DNA of 12,412 nucleotides from DASVXQ01 sp040414855 (GTDB lineage Bacteria; Actinomycetota; CALGFH01), in assembly GCA_040414855.1 (NCBI GenBank), contig JBEDUQ010000200.1:1-12412 (forward strand). Direction: 5' to 3'. Position 1 is the stretch's first letter. Every line of letters begins with the position of its first letter. The translations under genes were made by a program, and so were the position numbers. A model generated the notes under the pieces. The model did not search any database. It worked only from the letters and a program-made list of their open reading frames with translations, and was not told where the DNA came from. This document shows, piece by piece, positions 6,797 to 12,412 of the stretch.

Positions 6797-8330
6797 CGGC
6801 GCCCGATCCCTCCGGTCCGCGAGTCAGGTCGGGCAGCTTCAGCGGCCGGCCGAGCCCGCCGCCAGAGCCGCCGGACCCGCCCGAGCCCGACGAGCCCGAG
6901 GACGCGGAGCCGGCGGCCGGGGCGCCGGACGGCCGCGGGCCGCCGTTGGAGCCGCCGATCGGCAGCGTCGGCGGGCCGCTGATGCCGGCGGGCCGGCCCG
7001 AGGCGCCTTCCTTGCCGGAGGCGCCGCCGACGTCCGGGGTCATCGCCGCGAAGCCCGACGTGGCGCGAGCGCGCGCGGCCGTGGCCGCGGTGCCGGCCGC
7101 CTTGGCCGCCGCCGCTGGCGCCGCGGCCCAGCCGGCGCCGGTCGCCGCCGTGGACGCGCCGCTGCGGAAGCGCGACTGGATCATCTGCGAGACCACCGAG
7201 GAGCTGGTGAAGGCGGTCGCGCCCTGGGTCGCCTGGCGCAGGGCCGCCCGCTGCTGCCCGGCGGTCACCACCGCAGCCTCCGCGAGCGGGATCAGCCGCA
7301 GCAGGGCGATCGGTGTGAACGCGGCCCTCAGCAGCAGGGCGCCGCCGGCCAGCACCCCCTCGAACTTGGAGGCGAGCCCGCCAGCCGAGAGGCCGGACGC
7401 GGCCATGTCGATGATCGCCACGATGAACACCTTGGCGAAGATGATCGCCAGCAGGAACTCGATCAGCCGCCGGCACCAGCGCCAGCCGGCCGGCCACACC
7501 ATCGCCGCGAACGCCAGCGGCAGGAACAGCACCGCCACGTAGATCGCGGCCGACCGGAGCAGCAGCTCGAGCCAGATCGAGAAGGCGCCGAGCACTACCA
7601 CGATCGCGCCGAGCAGCACTGCGAATACCGGGGCCGCCGGGTTCACGGTCCCGGCGCCGATCGCGCCGAGCCAGCTGCCGGTGTCGGTCATGAACTTCTG
7701 CGCGTTGGCGGCGGCGTCGTGACTGATCGCCGTGCTCATCCAGTCGCTCGAGTCGATCAGGATCTGCGCGATCGCGGGACCCACCGCCGAGAAGATCGCC
7801 GCGATCGGCAGGTAGACGAACGCGGAGCGGATCGCCTGCATGGCGTCGACCCGCACGATCGCCTGGGCGACCGAGACCAGCAGGATCGGCAGGGCGATCA
7901 CCACGGCGAGCGCCAGCATCACCCGGTACTGCGAGCTGAACCAGTTGGCGTTGGCCACGTTGGGGCTGGTGGTGCCGTTGATCAGCGAGCCGACCTTGTT
8001 GAGGAACCAGGTCCCCGCGTTGCTGACCGCGGCGGTGAAGCTGCGCAGCGCGCTGTCGCCGGCGGCGGAGACAACGCCGGTGGCGGCGCCGCTCAGGGCG
8101 TTGCCGACCGAGCGCCCCGCGCCCGCCCCCGCCTCGCAGATCTGGCGGGCGATCGGCGTCTGCACACCGGCGCACTTGTCGGTCGAGGGCGCGGTCGTGG
8201 TCGTGGGCGTGGTGGTGGTCGGCGCCTGCTGCGCGAGGGCCGCCGGCGCCAGCACCAGGATCGAGGCGATGGCCAGGCCGACCAGCAGCAGGAGCCAACG
8301 GGCCCAGGGGCGCTCACGAACCTGGAGCAT
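6789..8330 (-). CDS. TrbL/VirB6-like polytopic channel protein
   Basis: 513-residue inner-membrane protein, probably the VirB6/TrbL-type channel component of the T4SS. It begins with a signal-peptide-like segment (charged start, then hydrophobic residues about 10-31 ending in ALAQQ) and a Thr-rich stretch with two Cys just after (CAGVQ and CEAG). At least five further hydrophobic helices follow in the middle. The last ~150 residues are hydrophilic, Ala- then Gly/Ser-rich and probably disordered. The start at 8330 is fixed by AAGGAG seven bases upstream; a longer frame from 8432 would put 34 hydrophilic residues before the signal segment and lacks such a site. The gene begins 17 bp inside the VirB8-like gene and ends 8 bp inside the SCO6880-type gene. 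Confidence 0.82.
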   Translation of the reverse strand: MLQVRERPWARWLLLLVGLAIASILVLAPAALAQQAPTTTTPTTTTAPSTDKCAGVQTPIARQICEAGAGAGRSVGNALSGAATGVVSAAGDSALRSFTAAVSNAGTWFLNKVGSLINGTTSPNVANANWFSSQYRVMLALAVVIALPILLVSVAQAIVRVDAMQAIRSAFVYLPIAAIFSAVGPAIAQILIDSSDWMSTAISHDAAANAQKFMTDTGSWLGAIGAGTVNPAAPVFAVLLGAIVVVLGAFSIWLELLLRSAAIYVAVLFLPLAFAAMVWPAGWRWCRRLIEFLLAIIFAKVFIVAIIDMAASGLSAGGLASKFEGVLAGGALLLRAAFTPIALLRLIPLAEAAVVTAGQQRAALRQATQGATAFTSSSVVSQMIQSRFRSGASTAATGAGWAAAPAAAAKAAGTAATAARARATSGFAAMTPDVGGASGKEGASGRPAGISGPPTLPIGGSNGGPRPSGAPAAGSASSGSSGSGGSGGSGGGLGRPLKLPDLTRGPEGSGADA

Positions 8331-9225
8331 AGTGGTACTCCTTGAATTGCTGAACCTCACGAATGAGGTCCGAGGCTGGGGTCGGCGGGTTGCTGTCGGC
8401 GACGGGGACCGGTCCGTCCTTGACGGTTGCACTGATCTCTTTCCAATCCTTGTCGATCCACTGCAGGCGCACCGTTGTCATGCCCCAGGCCTCCTGCGGC
8501 GGCAGGCTCGAGCCCTGGTAGCCGCCCACGCCGGTCTGCCAGATGGAGACGCGTGCGTGGGTGCCGTCGTAGGCGTCGAGGTGGTAGCGCACCGGGATGG
8601 TCTGGAAGATCACCTTGCTCTGCTCGATCTGTGCGAGTGCCTTGTCGGGGTCGGTGAGCCCGAAGAACGACGCGGCGATGACCTTGGCCTGGTCCTCGAG
8701 GTCGCGGGCGAGCCGGTCCCGCGCCTGCGGCGCGGCCACCGCTGCGACCGCGGCCGAGCGGCGCGACGGGTCGAACATCAGCTCGCTGGACGCCAGCGCC
8801 GAGGTGTAGTTGGTCGCCGCCCCGACCGCCCCCGCCTCTGAATGATCCCATCCGACCGGGACACCGCTGACGGTCCGGCCGCTCCAGACCTGCTCGCCGT
8901 TCACGGTCAGCGGCCTGGTGGCCGACGCCGAGCCCTCCCCCGTCGAGGCGGCGGAGCCGACCCCTGAGCCGGCCGTGGTCGCGGATGGGTTGCCGGCGGC
9001 CTGCCCCGCCTGGCCTGCCTGCGCCGCCCCCGGCGCTCCGGTGCGCTGCGCGGCGGGCGACGGTGCGCTCGCGCCGGTCCAGCGCCCGATGAGCAGCCCG
9101 CCGGCGAACAGCACCAGGGCGATGGCGAGCAGGGCGAACAGGCCCAGCCCTCCACCAACGCCAAGGCGCCGCTGCTCGGGGAGCCTGTAGATCACCCGAG
9201 CCCGGCTCTGCTCATGTACGGCCAA
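8314..9225 (-). CDS. VirB8-like single-pass T4SS protein
   Basis: 303-residue bitopic protein: a short cytoplasmic N-terminus, one membrane helix (about 25-47), a disordered Ala/Gly/Ser/Pro linker (about 50-103), then an extracytoplasmic domain. The domain carries GWDHSEAGAVGAATNYTSAL (125-144) and a C-terminal part with VRYHLDAYDGTHARVSIWQ, SLPPQEAWG and VRLQWIDKDWKEI, the strand pattern of NTF2-like VirB8/TcpC domains. It resembles proteins found next to TrbL-like genes in actinobacterial mobile elements. The start is TTG at 9225; an in-frame stop lies shortly upstream and no better start is present (GTG at 9195 lacks a Shine-Dalgarno). AGAGG nine bases before the TTG may serve. The fold assignment is from pattern, not alignment, so moderately sure. 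Confidence 0.72.
   Translation of the reverse strand: MAVHEQSRARVIYRLPEQRRLGVGGGLGLFALLAIALVLFAGGLLIGRWTGASAPSPAAQRTGAPGAAQAGQAGQAAGNPSATTAGSGVGSAASTGEGSASATRPLTVNGEQVWSGRTVSGVPVGWDHSEAGAVGAATNYTSALASSELMFDPSRRSAAVAAVAAPQARDRLARDLEDQAKVIAASFFGLTDPDKALAQIEQSKVIFQTIPVRYHLDAYDGTHARVSIWQTGVGGYQGSSLPPQEAWGMTTVRLQWIDKDWKEISATVKDGPVPVADSNPPTPASDLIREVQQFKEYHYAPGS
8338..8343 (-). promoter_or_regulatory. Ribosome binding site of the TrbL-like gene
   Basis: On the - strand AAGGAG lies seven bases before the ATG at 8330 and within the coding end of the VirB8-like gene. It decides between the starts at 8330 and 8432. Confidence 0.8.
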
Positions 9226-9311
9226 CGGCCTTCGCCTCTCTCCTCAATCGCCGTGTGCGCTGCAACGGAAGCCGGGCGGCGTCGTGGCGACCGCTGTCCC
9301 GAACCTCGAGG

Positions 9312-9332
9312 CCCCGGCCACGCCGGCCGGGG
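9312..9332. terminator. GC hairpin between the VirB2-like and VirB8-like genes
   Basis: CCCCGGCC (9312-9319) pairs perfectly with GGCCGGGG (9325-9332) around a five-base loop. It lies in the 170-bp gap downstream of the small membrane-protein gene. No T-run follows on the - strand, so it may be an attenuator or an RNA-stabilising end rather than a full terminator. The rest of the 170 bp shows no convincing gene. Confidence 0.45.
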
Positions 9333-9395
9333 GGAGCGGCTCGGCGGCGGCTCGCCCGGTCGCTGCCGGTGGCCGGTGCCGGCGCGCTCCGCTGC

Positions 9396-9701
9396 TCAGG
9401 TGGTCTGGCCCAGCGAGAACGCCCAGTTGACCAGTGCGGCGGCGGCTCCGATGATCACCGCGCCCACGATCGAGTACAGGGTCGCCCGCTTGCCGACCGC
9501 GGCCTGGTGGTAGTTCGAGCTGAGGGACCCGATACCCCACATCGCTCCGCCGATGATCACGCCGGCGAGCGACAGGAACAGCGCGAAGGCTCCGACGCCG
9601 TTGATGACGTGCTGGAACGGCCCGGCGCCGGGGAGCGCGTTGAAGTCGGGCGTCCAGTTGACCCGTGATTGGGCGATGACTACGTGCAGGTGGTGGCGCA
9701 T
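9396..9701 (-). CDS. Small two-helix VirB2/TrbC-like (DUF6112-like) membrane protein
   Basis: 101-residue protein with two hydrophobic helices (about 34-57 and 75-96) separated by a short polar loop SSNYHQAAVGKR, the layout of VirB2/TrbC pilin-like subunits; from memory it also fits the actinobacterial DUF6112 group found in such clusters. No cleavable signal peptide is obvious. The start at 9701 is set by AAGGAGG nine bases upstream; an in-frame ATG at 9722 overlaps that site and is unlikely. It lies between the MinD-like gene (106-bp gap, no other gene supported) and the VirB8-like gene (170-bp gap with a hairpin). These wider gaps suggest it may have its own expression level, as a major subunit would need. 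It may form an intramembrane or surface filament; this is inference. Confidence 0.75.
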   Translation of the reverse strand: MRHHLHVVIAQSRVNWTPDFNALPGAGPFQHVINGVGAFALFLSLAGVIIGGAMWGIGSLSSNYHQAAVGKRATLYSIVGAVIIGAAAALVNWAFSLGQTT

Positions 9702-9710
9702 CGGCACGTA

Positions 9711-9717
9711 CCTCCTT
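9711..9717 (-). promoter_or_regulatory. Strong ribosome binding site of the VirB2-like gene
   Basis: AAGGAGG on the - strand, nine bases before the ATG at 9701. It is the strongest such site in the operon and excludes the upstream ATG at 9722, which overlaps it. Confidence 0.8.
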
Positions 9718-9807
9718 GGCATTTCGCGGTACCGATTCCGTCGGCTGCGGCGCCCCCGCGGCGCTCTGGCATCGTCAGCGGTTCGATTTTCCGGTTGGCG
9801 GTCATGT

Positions 9808-11001
9808 TCAGCTCACGAACCCGTCGGCCACCGCGGCGGCGACTTCGAGGTAGGCGTGGCGGGTGGTAGGGCGGAGGCGAGTGACCTCGGTCTCGGCGCC
9901 GGCTGCCAGGTGGGGGTCCCAGGGGACCTGGACCACAGCGCGGCAGCGACCGGCGAAGTGCTCCTTGATGCGGCCGACCTCGACCTGCCCGTCGGCCTGG
10001 ACGCCGTTGACCACGGCGACCGCGCCCCGAACCAGCTCCGCGTGGTTGTTCTCGTTGAGCCAGTCCAGCGTCGAGCTCGCCGCCCGCGCGCTGTCCAGGC
10101 TCGGAGACATCACCACGACGATCTGGTCGGCGAGCTGGAGGATCCCACGCGTCGCCGACTCGAGCACGCCGGTGCCGGTGTCAAGGCAGATCAGGTTGTA
10201 GTGCCGTTCCAGCAGGGAGATCGCCCGGCGGTAGTCCTCCTCGCCGAGCGCCTTGGTGATACGCGGATCGTCGTCGGAGGCGACCACCTCGAGCCGGGTG
10301 GGCGCCTGTGAGGTGTAGGCGCGGATGTCGGCGTAGCGGTTGATCATCTGCTCGTCGGCGAGCAGGTTGGTGATCGTGGCGGCGGTCTCGCGGCGCACGC
10401 GGTAGCCGAGCGATCCGGCGTCCGGGTTGCCGTCCAGGGCGACCACACGGTCGCCGCGCAGGCTCGCGAAGGTGTGCCCGAGCATCAGCGTGGTGGTGGT
10501 CTTGCCGACGCCGCCCTTGCGGCTGATAACCGCGATCGAGCGGCAGCCCGGCACCGGCGTCTTGGCCCGGGCGATCAGCTCGCGCTCGGCCAGCTCGCCG
10601 GGGCTCGGGCCGAAGTTGACCCGCCCGCCGGTGAGCCAGAACAGCACCCGCCGCCAGCCGTCCCGCGGCGCCAGCGACTGGTCGCGCAGATAGCGCTCGG
10701 CGGTGAAGTCAGCGGCGGTCGGCGCGACCACCGGGATCTCCGATCGTGGGCGGGTCGCGACCGCGCCGCGCTGGTCGGAGGCCCGGCGGGCCTCGGGCAC
10801 GGGCCGCCGCGCCGGGCGCTGGCGCGCGGGCGGCGGCTGGCGCCTGGCCGCCTCTGCCGCTTGGGCGGCCTGCTCGCGGCGTCGCCGCTCCTGGCTTCCT
10901 TCATCGCTCCGCCGACCCTGGTTGCCGGTGCCGGAACGACCGAGCGGCACGAACGCCTCCTCGACGGGTGCGTTCGAGCTGACCCTCGGCGGTTGCGTCA
11001 C
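9808..11001 (-). CDS. ParA/MinD-family ATPase with disordered N-terminus (T4SS-associated)
   Basis: 397-residue P-loop ATPase of the ParA/MinD class, proteins that dimerise on ATP and position cell structures or load partners. Residues 1-90 are Arg/Gln/Pro/Ala-rich and probably disordered. The deviant Walker A motif is complete (KGGVGKTTT, 162-170, with signature Lys162 and Lys168). ALDGNPDAGSLG (188-199) is the switch region, LICLDTGTG (270-278) Walker B, and VVVMSPSLDSARAASSTLDWL (295-315) a further family block. The layout recalls MinD-like proteins tied to ESX and other secretion loci. The GTG start is preceded by a GAGGGGG run six bases away. It is the first gene of the - strand operon, so a role in the secretion machine is more likely than plasmid partition; no ParB partner is in the window. 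Confidence 0.88.
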   Translation of the reverse strand: MTQPPRVSSNAPVEEAFVPLGRSGTGNQGRRSDEGSQERRRREQAAQAAEAARRQPPPARQRPARRPVPEARRASDQRGAVATRPRSEIPVVAPTAADFTAERYLRDQSLAPRDGWRRVLFWLTGGRVNFGPSPGELAERELIARAKTPVPGCRSIAVISRKGGVGKTTTTLMLGHTFASLRGDRVVALDGNPDAGSLGYRVRRETAATITNLLADEQMINRYADIRAYTSQAPTRLEVVASDDDPRITKALGEEDYRRAISLLERHYNLICLDTGTGVLESATRGILQLADQIVVVMSPSLDSARAASSTLDWLNENNHAELVRGAVAVVNGVQADGQVEVGRIKEHFAGRCRAVVQVPWDPHLAAGAETEVTRLRPTTRHAYLEVAAAVADGFVS

Positions 11002-11217
11002 AGGGAACCCCCTCTGGCCCCGTGGGGACGGTACGGATTCGCGTCCTGGTGAAGTCGAACGTGTCGTATCAAGTCAGTACTGTCGCGGTGATTGGGGAAC
11101 TGGGGAAGTGGCCGGCCACCCGCGTATGGCGTATCAAAGGTTACACTGGTCTGCAATGGCACAAAAGCATGGCCGAAATGGTCTGCTACCTGCGCCAATG
11201 GGTCGGATCCCCACGAT

Positions 11218-11240
11218 GTTCCCAGGGCGGGAGCCATCCG
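11218..11240. repeat. Dispersed copy of the 23-bp repeat
   Basis: Matches 2171-2193 at 19 of 23 positions, including the unbroken 12-base core CCCAGGGCGGGA, in the same orientation. One copy lies on each side of the seven-gene T4SS operon. Confidence 0.5.
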
Positions 11241-11338
11241 CGCACCCGTCTTCCCGGCTCTCATTGCCCCCTCGGTATTCGCGAGGCTTCACAAGACCCG
11301 CACGACCCGGTTCGACGTTCGGACAGCTGCCATCTATC

Positions 11339-11365
11339 CTGTCAAAGCCGTCGAGCCACTAAAAT
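11339..11365 (+). promoter_or_regulatory. Candidate promoter, upstream of the two
   Basis: TAAAAT at 11360-11365 is a good -10 match in the most A/T-rich part of the region. CTGTCA at 11339-11344 could be the -35, but the spacer is only 15 bp. A transcript would have a leader of about 100 bases before the hydrolase gene. Confidence 0.3.
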
Positions 11366-11386
11366 ATCACTTGCCCCCACGAAGTG

Positions 11387-11416
11387 TTGAACTCCCGCCG
11401 GACCATCCCGTATCAA
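11387..11416 (+). promoter_or_regulatory. Candidate promoter for the wall-hydrolase gene
   Basis: TTGAAC (11387-11392) and TATCAA (11411-11416) are spaced by 18 bp, each with four of six consensus bases. The -10 coincides with the third CGTATCAA octamer, so a protein binding the octamer would block it. Confidence 0.3.
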
Positions 11417-11474
11417 GAGTCTCACGCACCCGCGCAGCTTCCCCCGAGTGCGCAGTCAAGGGACCGGGCAGCAC

Positions 11475-12412
11475 ATGAAGAAGGTCGTCATCGCCGCCGT
11501 GGCGGCACCGCTGGTCCTGCTGATGTTCACGATGCTGATCGTCGGCGGGATCTCGACCGGCATCCTTGGCGGCAGCGCGCCGAGCACCGACGCGCGCCGG
11601 GACATCCCGCCCGCCTACCTGACCATGTACCAGACCGCGGCGGACGCCTGTCCGGGGCTGCCGTGGTCGGTGCTGGCGGGGATCGGCAAGGTCGAGAGCA
11701 ACCACGGGCGGCTGCGCGCGCCAGGAGTGACCGAGGGCGTCAACTTCGCCGGGGCGGCCGGCCCGATGCAGATGGGCGTCGGCGTCGGCGCGGCCGGGGA
11801 CGCCTTCTGGCGCTTCGCGATCGACGGCGATCTCGACGGCCACGCCAGCCCGTACGACCCGGCCGACGCGATCCCTAGCGCGGCCGCCTATCTGTGCAGG
11901 GCCCTGCGCGACCACGGCGGCGACCTGTCGCAGGCGATCTTCGCCTACAACCACGCGCAGTGGTACGTGGACAAGGTGCTGGCGATCGCCTCCAGCTACG
12001 CGGCCACCGCGACGCTGCCCGCCGGGGCGTCGGCCGCCGACTCCGTCGACGCGGCGCTCCAGTTCGCTTTCAACCAGCTCGGCAAGCCCTACCGGTTCGG
12101 CGCCACCGGCGAGGCCGGGTTCTATGACTGCTCGGGGCTGACGCTGCGGGCCTACCAGGCCGGCGGGTTGCAGCTCCCCAGGACGGCCGCGCAGCAGTGG
12201 AACGCCGGGCCGCACGTGCTCGACCCGAGCGCCGTGCAGCCGGGCGACCTGGTCTTCTACGCGAACGACCTCGCCAACCCGGCGACCATCCATCACGTCG
12301 GCATCTACATCGGCGCGGGCAACATGATCAACGCGCCCCACACCGGCGCCGTGATCCGCATCCAGCCAGCCTTCCGCGGCGACTACATCGGCGCCGTCCG
12401 CCCCACCGCCGG
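11475..12412 (+). CDS. Lytic transglycosylase-NlpC/P60 (C40) peptidoglycan hydrolase, 3'-truncated
   Basis: 312 residues are visible; the frame is open to the window edge. A signal/anchor helix (about 4-31) is followed by a goose-type/SLT lysozyme-like domain: catalytic Glu74 in GKVESNHG, GAAGPMQMG (93-101) and AYNHAQWYVDKVL (157-169). A short Ala-rich linker leads to an NlpC/P60 domain with Cys219 in YDCSGL, His274 in HHVGIYIG and His289 in NAPHTG, a complete Cys-His-His set. It would cut both glycan and peptide bonds of the wall, as VirB1/TcpG-type partners do to let a T4SS pass. Placed divergently from the T4SS operon, it is probably coregulated with it. The start is the ATG at 11475, just before the signal segment, with only a weak AGGGA upstream. 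Only the last residues, and perhaps a tail, are missing. Confidence 0.93.
   Translation, partial: MKKVVIAAVAAPLVLLMFTMLIVGGISTGILGGSAPSTDARRDIPPAYLTMYQTAADACPGLPWSVLAGIGKVESNHGRLRAPGVTEGVNFAGAAGPMQMGVGVGAAGDAFWRFAIDGDLDGHASPYDPADAIPSAAAYLCRALRDHGGDLSQAIFAYNHAQWYVDKVLAIASSYAATATLPAGASAADSVDAALQFAFNQLGKPYRFGATGEAGFYDCSGLTLRAYQAGGLQLPRTAAQQWNAGPHVLDPSAVQPGDLVFYANDLANPATIHHVGIYIGAGNMINAPHTGAVIRIQPAFRGDYIGAVRPTA

Larger units (their letters stand above)
11065..11416. repeat. Three CGTATCAA octamers, possible operator
   Basis: CGTATCAA occurs at 11065-11072, 11130-11137 and 11409-11416, all in the same orientation (TTGATACG on the other strand). The first two also share a nearby TACTG/TACACTG. They lie between divergent operons and could bind one regulator; the third overlaps a candidate -10 element. 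Confidence 0.45.
11002..11474. other. Divergent regulatory region with lower GC
   Basis: This 473-bp stretch separates the - strand T4SS operon from the + strand wall-hydrolase gene. It is clearly richer in A/T than the genes, with runs such as CTAAAATATCAC. I see no convincing gene: the open frames here lack coding-type codon use. It holds three CGTATCAA octamers, a copy of the left-hand 23-bp repeat and candidate + strand promoters. A good - strand promoter was not found by eye. Confidence 0.7.

Noticed and set aside
6777..8345. 522-codon + strand frame opposite the TrbL-like gene
   Set aside because: Composition is a mirror of the Ala/Gly-rich - strand gene, with no hydrophobic helices or motifs.
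8331..8432. Longer N-terminus for the TrbL-like protein from 8432
   Set aside because: Adds 34 hydrophilic residues before a signal segment and lies over the VirB8-like coding end; AAGGAG supports the ATG at 8330.
9680..9805. 41-codon - strand frame with a Cys-rich end between the MinD-like and VirB2-like genes
   Set aside because: Starts five bases after the MinD-like stop but has no clear ribosome site, overlaps the VirB2-like start and has no recognisable relatives; could be tested by ribosome profiling.
9808..11001. Plasmid partition ParA
   Set aside because: No ParB gene, parS-like site or replication gene is visible, and the gene heads a T4SS operon; a secretion-linked MinD-like role fits better.
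11022..11478. Two + strand open frames in the divergent region
   Set aside because: No recognisable motif and no codon bias like the real genes, and one overlaps the start of the hydrolase gene. I treat the region as regulatory.
11367..12341. 324-codon - strand frame opposite the wall hydrolase
   Set aside because: Shadow of the + strand gene, which has complete transglycosylase and C40 catalytic residues.

Overview
The window is high-GC DNA from an uncultured-looking actinobacterium. The evidence is strongly G/C-ending codons, GTG and TTG starts, and a gene set I recognise from actinobacterial chromosomes and integrative elements (an SCO6880-type protein, a small DUF6112-like membrane protein, a TrbL-like protein). 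No rRNA, tRNA, integrase or relaxase is visible, so species and replicon type stay open.

Left part (1-2103, + strand): the C-terminal two thirds or so of a malic enzyme, cut by the window edge. It is followed one base later by a phosphotransferase of the APH/ACAD10-11 type with an unusual Pro/Ala/Gly N-terminal extension. These look like ordinary metabolic genes and run convergently into the next block. The 120-bp convergent gap holds a 23-bp tandem repeat whose unit junctions fold into short GC hairpins.

Central part (2224-11001, - strand, read right to left): seven tightly packed genes forming the core of a type IV secretion/conjugation-like apparatus. In transcription order they are: a ParA/MinD-type ATPase with a disordered N-terminus; a small two-helix VirB2/TrbC-like protein; a VirB8-like single-pass protein; a TrbL/VirB6-like polytopic protein; an SCO6880-family protein (VirB3/VirB4-N-like membrane component); a separate VirB4-type ATPase; and a VirD4/TraD-type coupling ATPase. 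Four genes are joined by overlapping stop/start codons (17, 8 and 4 bp), which supports one operon. The inferred division of labour is: MinD-like protein for localisation or partner handling, VirB2/VirB8/TrbL-like proteins for the channel, SCO6880 plus VirB4 as the assembly motor, and VirD4 as the substrate receptor.

Right part: a 473-bp divergent region of visibly lower GC holds three copies of an octamer, candidate promoters and a degenerate copy of the left-hand repeat. Beyond it a + strand gene encodes a secreted or anchored lytic transglycosylase plus NlpC/P60 (C40) peptidase, running off the window. This is the usual VirB1-like wall-opening partner of actinobacterial T4SSs.

Most interesting points: both motor ATPases lack the invariant Gly before the P-loop Lys, and the coupling protein also has Asp-Asp in Walker B and an altered sensor motif. 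The VirB4 P-loop lies in a sharply bounded, ~52% GC patch inside a gene of much higher GC. Related repeat copies lie on both sides of the T4SS block.
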